Assembly (NCBI RefSeq): GCF_010646885.2
Contig: NZ_CP050700.1
Coordinates: forward strand, 4,800,501 to 4,864,500
Direction: 5' to 3'
From: Desulfopila sp. IMCC35008
GTDB lineage: Bacteria; Desulfobacterota; Desulfobulbia; Desulfobulbales; Desulfocapsaceae
DNA: 64,000 nucleotides
The translations under genes and the position numbers were made by a program. This document shows, piece after piece, positions 26,525 to 35,248 of this stretch; positions within the stretch are counted from its first letter, which is position 1; each line of letters begins with the position of its first letter. The notes below the pieces were generated by a model that worked only from the letters and a program-made list of their open reading frames with translations, was not told the origin of the DNA and searched no databases.

Positions 26525-27103
26525 ATGCATAATAAAACCATTCTGCTGATTGATGATGAAAAACCGGTCCTGTTATCGCTTGGCAGCTTACTCAAGAGAC
26601 ATTCCTTCTCCGTACAATCCGCCACAAGCGGTGAAGATGCCCTGGCTCAATTTCGTTCCACCTCTTTTGACCTGGTCATCACCGATATTGTGATGGAAGG
26701 AATGAGCGGGATAGAAGTTTTGCAGGAGATCAAGAAAATTAATAATGAAACAGGTGTCTTCCTCCTCACAGGATATGGCAACCTGCAGCTGGCAATCGAT
26801 GCAATTCGTGCAGGTGCAGATGATTTTTTTCTTAAGCCCTGTGATACAGAGGAATTGCTCCTGAAAATGGACCTCTTTTTTGAAAAACAGGACGCGCTCA
26901 GGAAAATCAAAATTTATGAGAAGTATCTACCGATTTGTGTGTATTGCAAAAGAATCAGGGATGACAGCGGTACGGAAATTGGAGAAGGGAAATGGATGCA
27001 GATTGAAGAATACCTTTGTCGAAAAAGCGGCTCGGGCTTGACGCACGGTTGCTGCCCTGAGTGCTTCAGCGAGATTATGGCCGAGATGGAGACACCAAAG
27101 TAA
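26525..27103 (+). CDS. Response regulator with C-terminal zinc-ribbon-like domain
   Basis: A 192-residue protein. The N-terminal receiver has the acidic pair in LLIDDEKP, phospho-acceptor Asp in DLVITDIVMEGM, Thr/Leu in FLLTGYG and the conserved Lys in FFLKPCD. The C-terminal 50 residues carry four cysteines in two pairs (ICVYCKRIRDD and GCCPECFSEI) in the pattern of a short domain often attached to kinases and regulators of delta-proteobacteria and thought to bind zinc. There is no DNA-binding output. ATG 26525 was chosen by analogy with the second copy (MHNQT) and a GAAGAGAT site; an upstream ATG at 26474 is in frame. Confidence 0.9.
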   Translation: MHNKTILLIDDEKPVLLSLGSLLKRHSFSVQSATSGEDALAQFRSTSFDLVITDIVMEGMSGIEVLQEIKKINNETGVFLLTGYGNLQLAIDAIRAGADDFFLKPCDTEELLLKMDLFFEKQDALRKIKIYEKYLPICVYCKRIRDDSGTEIGEGKWMQIEEYLCRKSGSGLTHGCCPECFSEIMAEMETPK

Positions 27104-27169
27104 GGCCAGTCCTTTTTGCTGGAAAGAGACCCTTCAAATGTTTTCTACTGCCGCAGGAGGTTTCGCATC

Positions 27170-27598
27170 ATGGAAATAGAGAAAATCCTTGTCCCCTTTG
27201 ATGACTCCGAACATTCAGTAAACGCTGCGAAATACGCGCTTTATCTGGCGAAACTCGCCGGAGCGCACGTGACTATAGTGAACTGTTACGGGTGGTCAAG
27301 TTATATCTCTGAAGTGCCGATCTCACTCATGAAGGAGTTTGAGTGGACACGGATGAAGGAGGCAGAAGCTATCGTGAAAAAAGCAGGGGATATTTTTGAG
27401 GGGCAAGGAGTCGAGTATGCACTTGAAACGATTTATGGTTTACCAGGCCCGGTGTTGGCCAGACAAGCGGAAAAAAAAGAATATGACCTGATAATAATGG
27501 GTTCCCACGGACATTCAGATATTGCAGGTTTGTTCCTCGGCAGCGTAACACACAAAGTGCTCAACACTATTTATTGTCCGGTCCTGATTGTACCGTGA
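27170..27598 (+). CDS. Universal stress protein, UspA family
   Basis: A 142-residue single USP domain: ILVPFDDSEHSVNAAKYAL at the N-terminus and the ATP-binding type signature IIMGSHGHSDIAGLFLGS (G-x2-G-x9-G-S) near the C-terminus, so it is likely of the ATP-binding class. It starts behind a strong GGAGG. Soluble and cytoplasmic. Members of this family appear under starvation or low oxygen; here it sits with a RelA-like gene and Hsp20. Confidence 0.92.
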   Translation: MEIEKILVPFDDSEHSVNAAKYALYLAKLAGAHVTIVNCYGWSSYISEVPISLMKEFEWTRMKEAEAIVKKAGDIFEGQGVEYALETIYGLPGPVLARQAEKKEYDLIIMGSHGHSDIAGLFLGSVTHKVLNTIYCPVLIVP

Positions 27599-27699
27599 TA
27601 CCTATTTCGTTGCCTGAAACGGCAATACATTTTTCTGATTCCAGATGCAGCATACGAGGGGGAGGCAGGCAGCAATTCTGGTATTTGCAGGAGGCAAGC

Positions 27700-29160
27700 A
27701 TGGAGAACGAAACATCAGAGTCAGGATGCCAAAAGGACCTTCTCGTAACTTTGCAGCAGAACTACACCCGTGAAGAGTGTAGCTTTATTCATGAAGCCCT
27801 CGAGCTGACCAAAGACAAACTTCCTGAACCTTCATCTCTCATAAAGGGGGTCGCACAGGTTCTTGTTGACCAGAAAGCTGCCCCGGATGTGATCGTTGCC
27901 TTCCTGACAGCTCCCCTCCTGTGGGGTCGGTTTATTCCCCTTGCTGTTGTTACCAAAAAGTTTGGCAGCAATGTATCCTCGCTTCTGAAGCACTTTGCAC
28001 CACCTCAATACCGACCAGGAACATTTTCCAGTACGGATTGCACTGAAAATATTCAAGCCTTGTCGCCCCCCCTCTCCGGGCACACGAACCAGGTCCTCCT
28101 TGCACTGGCAATCATCTTGTTTGAACTGCAAACCATTATTATCAAAAGACAACAGTACAACAGGGAAAAAGTCGAAGACATTCTCTGGCTCGCAGTACAG
28201 CTGGCCAGCAAACACAGTTTTCGGACGTTACGTAGAAACCTGGAAGATACGGCCTTCAATATTTTTAATCCGGAAGTCTACAATGCTCTCAAAAGTCAAG
28301 TAGCACCTCTTTCGGCAGAAGACGAGAGATGCCTGGTGATCCTGAAGAACACGCTGGTTGGTTTACTTAAGCAAAACGGTATTGCCGCAGATATTCAGGG
28401 GCGAATCAAAAGCCTTTACAGTATTCACTGCAAAATATGTCATTCAGATAAATCTCTCGAATCAATCATGGACCGTATTGGGCTTCGCATAATTGTTACG
28501 ACGGTCCCAGAGTGCTATCGGGTGCTGGGGCTTCTGCACGCACATTTCCAGCACATCCCCGGAAGCTTCGATGATTATATAGGTTTTCCAAAGAAGAACG
28601 GGTACCAGTCACTTCATACCTGCGTATATCCTGTGAGGGGTATTGCGTACAAACCTATAGAGTTCCAAATCAGAACGATATGCATGCATAAAGAAGCCGA
28701 ATACGGATGCGCAGCACACTGGCAGTACAAAAGACAGGAACAGACCGCATCAACAACTGAACGACCTCAACCACTCCATAATTGCTCTACCAGCAAGGAG
28801 GATTTCTTGCGTTTCCTTTACCGGAGCTGTCATAAAAACAATATTGTCATTTTCGGAAGAGAAGGGTTGATACATCATCTTCCTGCCCATTCGACTGTCG
28901 GGCAATATCTCAGGGAAGCCGGCATCAAGGTTTCACCTGAAGATCTCATAATGGTGAATAGAACCCTTACAGACGAGAGATACGTCCTGAAAGATAACGA
29001 TTCTGTCGAAGTTGTTTGGGCAAAATCGCGAGGGGAAAGAACGGCAAAACAAATACACCATAAAATGGCATGGAAAGCAAGCTCTGCCGGAAGGCTCAGC
29101 ACCCCGGCCAGGGCGCAGGTGAATAATCCTTTGTCCTCGATGCTTGTCATCATGTTTTAG
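27700..29160 (+). CDS. RelA/SpoT-type (p)ppGpp synthetase homologue with degenerate HD domain
   Basis: A 486-residue member of the long RelA/SpoT family. The hydrolase domain (about 40-200) has lost its HD motif: where LLHD is expected the sequence reads TAPLLWGRF. The synthetase domain (about 220-350) is better kept, with DYIGFPKKNGYQSLHT, EFQIRTICMHKEAEYG and CAAHWQYK, though GRIKSLYS and MDRIGLRII differ from the usual RXKXXYSI/DLRAVR blocks. A TGS domain follows (about 370-445, VIFGREGLIHHLPAHSTVGQ); the ACT/C-terminal regulatory part is absent. It probably makes (p)ppGpp but cannot degrade it. ATG 27700 has GGAGG upstream. It lies between USP and Hsp20 genes. Confidence 0.82.
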   Translation: MENETSESGCQKDLLVTLQQNYTREECSFIHEALELTKDKLPEPSSLIKGVAQVLVDQKAAPDVIVAFLTAPLLWGRFIPLAVVTKKFGSNVSSLLKHFAPPQYRPGTFSSTDCTENIQALSPPLSGHTNQVLLALAIILFELQTIIIKRQQYNREKVEDILWLAVQLASKHSFRTLRRNLEDTAFNIFNPEVYNALKSQVAPLSAEDERCLVILKNTLVGLLKQNGIAADIQGRIKSLYSIHCKICHSDKSLESIMDRIGLRIIVTTVPECYRVLGLLHAHFQHIPGSFDDYIGFPKKNGYQSLHTCVYPVRGIAYKPIEFQIRTICMHKEAEYGCAAHWQYKRQEQTASTTERPQPLHNCSTSKEDFLRFLYRSCHKNNIVIFGREGLIHHLPAHSTVGQYLREAGIKVSPEDLIMVNRTLTDERYVLKDNDSVEVVWAKSRGERTAKQIHHKMAWKASSAGRLSTPARAQVNNPLSSMLVIMF

Positions 29161-29298
29161 CCTGCCGGAAAGCAAGTGGCACAGGAGAAAGGCCTCCAGC
29201 AGGCTGCAATTTTCCTGATGTCACAGTTCATGCCCCCCCCAAAAGGGGTTACTAGAAATTGCCGTTATTGGTTGAATAATCTCAGGAGGAGACATGAA

Positions 29299-29787
29299 AT
29301 GAAAGACCAGAAAAAAAAGAAGGCCAATATCGTCGTTAAAAATACCCCCTATGAAATGTCTCCGTTCAGAGAGATGGAACACTATTTTGATGATTTTTTC
29401 CGTAATCCGTTCTCGCTCTTAAGGCATCCGATGTGGTCAAGAGCTCAGGAGACAGCCAATACTATTGTGACGCCTGTCGTGGATATTTTTGATGATGGAA
29501 ACGAGATGGTGGTAAAAGCAGAAATTCCAGGGGTCACAAAAGAGGATCTCAATGTTGATATCAGTGAGAATAGCCTGACCATCTCGGGTGAGAAAAAGCA
29601 GGAGCAAAAGATCGACAGACAAAACTACCACAGAGTTGAATGCTCTTACGGATCGTTCTCCCGCAGCTTCAGCTTACCGGACAGTGTCATTGGCGACGAG
29701 GCCAGGGCGTCTTTTCAGGAAGGGATTTTAGAGATACGAATACCAAAATCCAAAACGAGTAAAGTGAAGAAAATCACCATCGAATAA
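29299..29787 (+). CDS. Small heat-shock protein, Hsp20/alpha-crystallin family
   Basis: A 162-residue sHSP. The alpha-crystallin domain runs from about residue 55 (TPVVDIFDDGNEMVVKAEIP) through SENSLTISGEKKQEQ to the conserved A-x-x-x-x-G-x-L motif (ARASFQEGILEIRIPK). An I-x-I/V-type end (KKITIE) follows. It holds unfolding proteins without ATP. ATG 29299 was chosen behind AGGAGGAG; the open frame upstream is a shadow. The leader contains a CCTCC (29193-29197) that could pair with the ribosome site. Confidence 0.94.
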   Translation: MKDQKKKKANIVVKNTPYEMSPFREMEHYFDDFFRNPFSLLRHPMWSRAQETANTIVTPVVDIFDDGNEMVVKAEIPGVTKEDLNVDISENSLTISGEKKQEQKIDRQNYHRVECSYGSFSRSFSLPDSVIGDEARASFQEGILEIRIPKSKTSKVKKITIE

Positions 29788-29825
29788 CGTAATCCACTAC
29801 TCTATCAGAGACGTGAGGAACTGCG

Positions 29826-31040
29826 ATGCGCAAACAAGGAAAAAACGCTCTTCAAGCCATTTTTTGTGACGCTCTTGACCGAAACGATCATGCTGATTTT
29901 AAAATCATATTCTGGGACGGCAGGGTGCACAAGGTTGGGAAAGGCGATGACTTCACGGTCTATTTTAAAACGAAAAGTGCTCTGAAAAAAGTGCTTCTTG
30001 ACCTGCCGCTTGGATTTGGTGAAGGCTACATGAATGGGGATATTGAAATTGAAGGTGACCTCAGCCAGGTTGTCAACGTTGGCCTCTTATCGGATCGGCT
30101 CCAGGACAAAAAACCTACATCCCTGCTGAACTCTGTCGCTCTCAACCTGCTACAGAGGAACAACAAGAAGGCAGATAAACGAAACATCGCATACCATTAT
30201 GACCTTGGTAACGATTTCTATAAATTATGGCTTGATTCGAAGATGCTCTATTCCTGTGCTTACTTCAAGGACGACAGAGATTCCCTGGAACAGGCGCAAA
30301 TCCAGAAAATAAATCTCTGCTGCCGGAAGCTCCAACTACAACCTGATGAACATTTGCTTGATATCGGCTGCGGCTGGGGTGGTCTGCTCATCAATGCTGC
30401 AAAACAGTACGGCATCCGCGGTGTGGGTATTACACTTTCGAAGGATCAACTTGCATATGGAAGGGATCAACTCAAAAAAGAGGGCCTTCAGGGTCGTGTC
30501 CAGCTCAAATATATGGACTACCGGGATCTTCCTCTATTGAACCAGACATTTGACAAGGTTGTCTCTGTTGGCATGTTCGAGCATGTGGGTAAAGCAAATA
30601 TGAACCGGTTTTTAAAAAATGCCCGAAAGGTGCTGCGCCCCGACGGCCTCCTGCTGCTCCATACTATTGGCAAAACGCTGGAGGAGCCGACCAATAGCTG
30701 GATCAGGAAATATATCTTCCCGGGATGTCATCTGCCGGATATTGGTTCAATTCTTACAAACACAACCCAACACGGTCTCAGCTTTATCGACTGTGAGAAC
30801 ATGCGTATACATTACAGCAAAACCCTCGATAGCTGGGGGCTGCGTTTTGAAGAAAATGAAACACGAATTCGCTTGATGTTTGATGACCGTTTTATCCGAA
30901 TGTGGCGATTATACCTTGCAGGTTGTTCCGCTTTATTCAGGCTTGGAAAATTACATGTATTCCAGTTTTTATTTTCAGCAGGAGTACGAAACGATCTGCC
31001 GTTGACCAGAGAATGGATGCTTGAGGATTCCTCGCCATAA
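29826..31040 (+). CDS. cfa: Cyclopropane-fatty-acyl-phospholipid synthase
   Basis: A 404-residue SAM-dependent enzyme that adds a methylene group to unsaturated phospholipid acyl chains in the inner membrane. Motifs: the N-terminal CFA domain (GFGEGYMNGDIEIEGDLSQV), YDLGNDFYKLWLDSKMLYSC near residue 125, the SAM site LDIGCGWGGLLINAA near residue 180, and VGMFEHVGKANMNRFLK. Length matches the family. It follows hsp20 by 38 bp on the same strand, so both may respond to the same stress. The change makes membranes less permeable to acid and solvents. Confidence 0.95.
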   Translation: MRKQGKNALQAIFCDALDRNDHADFKIIFWDGRVHKVGKGDDFTVYFKTKSALKKVLLDLPLGFGEGYMNGDIEIEGDLSQVVNVGLLSDRLQDKKPTSLLNSVALNLLQRNNKKADKRNIAYHYDLGNDFYKLWLDSKMLYSCAYFKDDRDSLEQAQIQKINLCCRKLQLQPDEHLLDIGCGWGGLLINAAKQYGIRGVGITLSKDQLAYGRDQLKKEGLQGRVQLKYMDYRDLPLLNQTFDKVVSVGMFEHVGKANMNRFLKNARKVLRPDGLLLLHTIGKTLEEPTNSWIRKYIFPGCHLPDIGSILTNTTQHGLSFIDCENMRIHYSKTLDSWGLRFEENETRIRLMFDDRFIRMWRLYLAGCSALFRLGKLHVFQFLFSAGVRNDLPLTREWMLEDSSP

Positions 31041-31088
31041 GCCCCACACAGCAGCTTTGAACGATCAAATAAATAGGGAGAACGAGCA

Positions 31089-31289
31089 ATGCCAGAGGGA
31101 AAAGTGAAGTGGTTTAATGAGGTGAAAGGATACGGTTTCATAGAGCAGGATGATGGAAAGGAGATATTCGTGCACCACTCTGCAATTCAGGCAGAGGGGT
31201 TCAGGACCCTCAACGAGGGAGATCGGGTGCAGTTTGAGATCAAGTCAAGCGATAAGGGTCCGTTTGCAGACCATGTAGTAAAGCTCTGA
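31089..31289 (+). CDS. Cold-shock-domain protein (copy 2)
   Basis: A 66-residue CspA-type protein, 47 of 66 residues identical to the copy at 26069, with RNP1 (KGYGFIEQDD) and RNP2 (EIFVHHSAI) intact. The first 39 codons are nearly the same and the second half differs more, so the copies have diverged for some time. The leaders are alike too (GAGAACGAGCA versus GAGAACAAGCA before ATG). A response regulator gene follows after about 130 bp. Confidence 0.95.
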   Translation: MPEGKVKWFNEVKGYGFIEQDDGKEIFVHHSAIQAEGFRTLNEGDRVQFEIKSSDKGPFADHVVKL

Positions 31290-31293
31290 ACGA

Positions 31294-31333
31294 GCAGACA
31301 CGTATCTGCATGTTGTTAAATTTTGTTTTTTTC
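31294..31333 (+). terminator. Possible terminator after cold-shock copy 2
   Basis: GCAGA (31294-31298) and TCTGC (31305-31309) pair around a 6-nt loop, and a T-rich run (TTTTGTTTTTTTC) comes 11 nt later. The gap between stem and T-run is longer than usual, so the call is weak. Confidence 0.3.
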
Positions 31334-31423
31334 ATGAATGAATGAGATGTAAGTGTGGCAGAAGAAGAGTGCTTTCACTATGGAGCGGCCTGATAACGTT
31401 TTCATCCGCTCAGGGGTTGATAC

Positions 31424-31792
31424 ATGCATAACCAGACTGTCCTGCTTATTGAGGATGACACAACGGTTCTGAAGATAGCCTGCGTCATGTTAACACGTCT
31501 CGGCTACTCGGTGCTTACCGCGGAGGACGGTCTTGAGGCGATTGAGGTCTTTCAGCGTCATAAATACGAAATACGTTTGGTACTCAGTGATTTTGCCATG
31601 CCTCACCTGGATGGGATGAAGACACTTCAGGAATTACGGAAAATTGTTCCAGGTATCCCGATGATACTTGCCAGTGGGCATAGCGAAGAGAATGTAATGA
31701 GAGGCAGCTTCAAAGAACGGCCAGCCTGTTTCCTGCAAAAGCCCTACAATCTTCAAGCGTTAAAGGATGCAATTGACCTGACACTTCGATAG
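31424..31792 (+). CDS. Single-domain response regulator
   Basis: A 122-residue stand-alone receiver: acidic pocket in LLIEDDTTV, phospho-acceptor Asp in VLSDFAMPHLDG, Thr/Ser switch in MILASGHSEEN and conserved Lys in CFLQKPYNLQ. There is no output domain. It pairs with the cold-shock gene before it, mirroring the csp/regulator pair at 26 kb. It probably relays phosphate from a kinase elsewhere, perhaps a hybrid kinase such as that at 14.8 kb. Confidence 0.92.
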   Translation: MHNQTVLLIEDDTTVLKIACVMLTRLGYSVLTAEDGLEAIEVFQRHKYEIRLVLSDFAMPHLDGMKTLQELRKIVPGIPMILASGHSEENVMRGSFKERPACFLQKPYNLQALKDAIDLTLR

Positions 31793-31951
31793 TACATCTT
31801 AACCGGTGAATCACCTGAGATGTCAGGGGTAGACTGACAACCCGGTGCACTGAATCAATGCCGCCAAAAACTTTACTTTCGGCACCACCGGAACTGAGGG
31901 CAAAGCAGGGTTCGTTCTTTGATAGTAGTATTCTCCGAGGAGGTCTTTGAT

Positions 31952-33022
31952 ATGAGAATAGCCCAGGTTGCACCACTGCACGAATCCGTCCCCCCCAGGT
32001 CTTATGGCGGTACAGAGAGAATCGTCTTCTTTCTAACTGAAGAGCTCGTCAAAAAGGGGCATGATGTCACGGTCTATGCCAGTGGCGACTCTTTCACGAG
32101 CGCAAAACTGGTACCCACGATAGCTCAATCACTTCGCTTAAACCCATGTTGCAACGACATGGTGGTACCGCATATTCTGCAGCTCGAACGACTTTTTCAA
32201 GACAACGCTCATTACGACATCGTCCACTTCCACACAGATTACCTCCATTTTCCGTTTTCCAGAAGGTTCCTGCCAAATCAGGTCACCACATTGCATGGCA
32301 GGCTCGATATCCCCGAACTCACCATGATTTTTAACGAGTATAGCGACATGCCGGTTGTCTCGATATCTGATAATCAACGTCTCCCTTTACCGATGGCTCA
32401 TTGGCAGGGCACCGTTTACAACGGTATTGACGCACCACCGTATACATTCCAACCTGATCGCGGCCGGTACATGGCGTTCCTTGGCAGGATCACACAAGAA
32501 AAAGGAATCAGGGAGGCCATTGAAATTGCTTTGCGCTGCGACACGGAGTTACGCATCGCCGCCAAGATCGATCTGGTCGAAAATGTCTATTACAGAGAAC
32601 ATATAGAACCCTATTTTGATCATCCTCTTATTACTTATGTCGGGGAAATCACGGAACTCGAAAAATCCGCGTTTTTAGGAAATGCCGCGGCCCTGCTCTT
32701 CCCCATTCAATGGCCGGAACCATTTGGGCTGGTAATGATAGAGGCACTCGCTTGCGGCACACCGGTGATTGCTTTCAATAAGGGTTCTGTTCCGGAAGTA
32801 CTCGAAAACCTGATTAACGGGTTTATCGTTGACTCTGTTGAGGAGGCGGTTGCCGCAGTCGGCAGATTGGGCGCAATAAGCCGTCACCGCTGCCGGGAGT
32901 CCTTTGAGAAACGTTTCACGGCCTCCAGGATGACTGAAGGTTACCTGGAGGTGTACCGTAATCTATTGACCCTCAGCCATGTATTGCCCCGTCAGGAGGC
33001 CCAGGCTGATATGCGGGGGTAG
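31952..33022 (+). CDS. Family 4 glycosyltransferase
   Basis: A 356-residue GT-B enzyme. The N-terminus (VAPLHESVPPRSYGGTERIV) has the sugar-acceptor Gly-rich turn, and the C-terminal half the nucleotide-sugar site: FLGRITQEKGIREAIEIALR, then FPIQWPEPFGLVMIEALACG with the E-x7-E motif. It starts behind GAGGAGG; the next gene, glycogen debranching enzyme, starts 2 bp after its stop, so it may act in glycogen or another alpha-glucan pathway. Donor and acceptor are inferred. Confidence 0.88.
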   Translation: MRIAQVAPLHESVPPRSYGGTERIVFFLTEELVKKGHDVTVYASGDSFTSAKLVPTIAQSLRLNPCCNDMVVPHILQLERLFQDNAHYDIVHFHTDYLHFPFSRRFLPNQVTTLHGRLDIPELTMIFNEYSDMPVVSISDNQRLPLPMAHWQGTVYNGIDAPPYTFQPDRGRYMAFLGRITQEKGIREAIEIALRCDTELRIAAKIDLVENVYYREHIEPYFDHPLITYVGEITELEKSAFLGNAAALLFPIQWPEPFGLVMIEALACGTPVIAFNKGSVPEVLENLINGFIVDSVEEAVAAVGRLGAISRHRCRESFEKRFTASRMTEGYLEVYRNLLTLSHVLPRQEAQADMRG

Positions 33023-33024
33023 CG

Positions 33025-35190
33025 ATGAAGGACGTCATCCAAATAGACGACTATTGGTATATAAAAGCGGGCTCTTCCAGAGCCGACCTGCAGACCCGGG
33101 TCCTCAAGAACAATGAATCTTTCGCCATCTTTGATCGATTCGGGGATATCCATCGTATCGGTGTTGGAGAACAGGGGCTATTCTATGAAGGGACCCGACA
33201 CCTGTCTCATTTCGAGATGCTCATAAATCAACGGCAGCCAATGTTGCTGAATTCATCAACGTCCCATGACAATATCCAGCTGGCAATCGATCTGACAACG
33301 GCTGATATGTACGAAGACGGACAGCTCTATATGGGTAAGGGAAAGGTGCATATTTTTCGTTCAAAACTGCTCTGGAATGATCAGTATTACGAGCAGATTC
33401 GATTCACCAACTACGACACCCAAAACTATTCATTCCATATCGGCTTTACAGTGGATTCAGATTATGTGGATATTTTTGAAGTACGAGGGATGGAGAGAAA
33501 AAAGAGAGGGGATAAACAAGCCACAGAGGTGTACGCAAACAGGATGAGGCTGAGCTATAAAGGGCTCGATCGCAGGATGTATCAAACAGTGGTCGAATTT
33601 GACCCGCCGCCTGCACGCATCAGTGACAATCAAGCATACTATTCCATATCACTTGACCCCCAGGAATCAAAAGAGATACAGATAACCGTCTCATGTACGA
33701 ACCGGCAGGAAACCAAAAACATTCTTCCATTTGCCACAGCATATACGCATTGCCGTGAAAAATCCATAAACACCCGTACGACGTTTGTCGATATCTTCAC
33801 TTCAAACGAACAACTCAATGATTGGCTGGTCCGCTCTGCCGCTGATTTGCGATTGTTGATTTCAGATACCGAACATGGTTTATATCCATACGCCGGCATA
33901 CCATGGTTTTCTACACCGTTTGGCAGGGACGGGATAATTACAGCCCTCCAGAGTCTCTGGATCTACCCGGACCTCAGCCGTGGTGTGTTGCAATTTCTTG
34001 CCCATCACCAGGCGACCGAATGTCTCCCCGAAAGTGACGCCGAACCCGGTAAAATCCTGCATGAGATTCGCCAGGGAGAAATGGCGGCCTTACAGGAAAT
34101 TCCCTTTGCAAAATATTATGGAAGCGTTGATTCGACGCCCTTGTTCATCGTACTGGCTGGGCGTTACTTTGAACGGACCGGAGACCTTGCGACCGTAAAA
34201 AGACTTTGGCCCAATCTTCTTGCTGCTCTTGACTGGATCGATAAATCCGGTGATCTTGATAATGACGGCTTTGTTGAATATGAGAGAAAATCTACTTCAG
34301 GAATTCTGCAACAGGGTTGGAAAGACTCTGACGACTCTGTTTATCATGCAGATGGTTCCAATGTCAGTGGACCTGTCGCACTCTGCGAAGTACAGGGGTA
34401 CGTCTACGAAGCCAAACTGCAAATGTCAAAGTTGGCGGGGATTCTTGGCCATCCCGACATGTCCATACAGCTGGATGCTGAGGCAGCCGCTTTAAAGGAT
34501 GCATTTCATGAACACTTCTGGCTTGAAGATCTTCAAACCTATGCCATAGCACTGGATGGTGAAAAAAAACCCTGTAAAGTCCGCTCTTCCAACGCCGGAC
34601 ATACGCTTTACTCAAATATCGCCCGGGAGGATACTGCTCAAGCCCTTGTCCAAACCTTGCTCTCGCCAAAATCATTTAGTGACTGGGGCATACGGACCAT
34701 AGCAGCAGGAGAAGCCCGTTACAATCCAATGTCCTATCATAACGGCTCTGTCTGGCCCCATGACAACTCACTTATAGCTATGGGAATGGCTCAATACGGA
34801 TTCATGACTGAAGCGTCAATCGTCCTTACTGGTCTGTTCAATACGGCAATCGAGGTTGATCTCCACCGGCTGCCCGAACTGTTCTGTGGTTTTCATAAGC
34901 GCCCTGAGCAGGCACCTACTCTTTATCCGGTGGCTTGCAACCCCCAGGCCTGGGCAAGTGGCGCTGTATTTATGATGTTACAGGCAACCCTTGGTTTAAC
35001 ATTTTCTCACCAGAAACCAGAGATACGATTTACACGGCCTTTTCTGCCGGACTATATCGATTCACTTCGCATATTGAACCTGAAAACCAGCAATGGTGAA
35101 GTCGATCTTGAGATCCGGCGCAATTTTCATGAAGCCGGTGTTCATGTGGTCAGAAAGGCCGGAGATGTTGAGCTCGCCATATTGATGTAA
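33025..35190 (+). CDS. Glycogen debranching enzyme (amylo-alpha-1,6-glucosidase type)
   Basis: A 721-residue protein with an N-terminal beta-rich domain of the GDE N-terminal type (FAIFDRFGDIHRIGVGEQGL, then FYEGTRHLSHFEMLIN) and a C-terminal (alpha/alpha)6 barrel (GIPWFSTPFGRDGIITALQS, KDSDDSVYHADGSNVSGPVA, SYHNGSVWPHDNSLIAMGMA), where the two acidic residues in the D-S-D-D and W-P-H-D segments are likely catalytic. It removes alpha-1,6-linked glucose from branch points. The architecture is typical of bacterial stress-linked clusters rather than the glg operon. It is coupled to the upstream glycosyltransferase (2-bp gap). Confidence 0.9.
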   Translation: MKDVIQIDDYWYIKAGSSRADLQTRVLKNNESFAIFDRFGDIHRIGVGEQGLFYEGTRHLSHFEMLINQRQPMLLNSSTSHDNIQLAIDLTTADMYEDGQLYMGKGKVHIFRSKLLWNDQYYEQIRFTNYDTQNYSFHIGFTVDSDYVDIFEVRGMERKKRGDKQATEVYANRMRLSYKGLDRRMYQTVVEFDPPPARISDNQAYYSISLDPQESKEIQITVSCTNRQETKNILPFATAYTHCREKSINTRTTFVDIFTSNEQLNDWLVRSAADLRLLISDTEHGLYPYAGIPWFSTPFGRDGIITALQSLWIYPDLSRGVLQFLAHHQATECLPESDAEPGKILHEIRQGEMAALQEIPFAKYYGSVDSTPLFIVLAGRYFERTGDLATVKRLWPNLLAALDWIDKSGDLDNDGFVEYERKSTSGILQQGWKDSDDSVYHADGSNVSGPVALCEVQGYVYEAKLQMSKLAGILGHPDMSIQLDAEAAALKDAFHEHFWLEDLQTYAIALDGEKKPCKVRSSNAGHTLYSNIAREDTAQALVQTLLSPKSFSDWGIRTIAAGEARYNPMSYHNGSVWPHDNSLIAMGMAQYGFMTEASIVLTGLFNTAIEVDLHRLPELFCGFHKRPEQAPTLYPVACNPQAWASGAVFMMLQATLGLTFSHQKPEIRFTRPFLPDYIDSLRILNLKTSNGEVDLEIRRNFHEAGVHVVRKAGDVELAILM

Positions 35191-35248
35191 GCATATTGGC
35201 ACAGACTCTTTTGGTGATGCAGGCTCCATCTGCCATCTGGAGGAGGAT

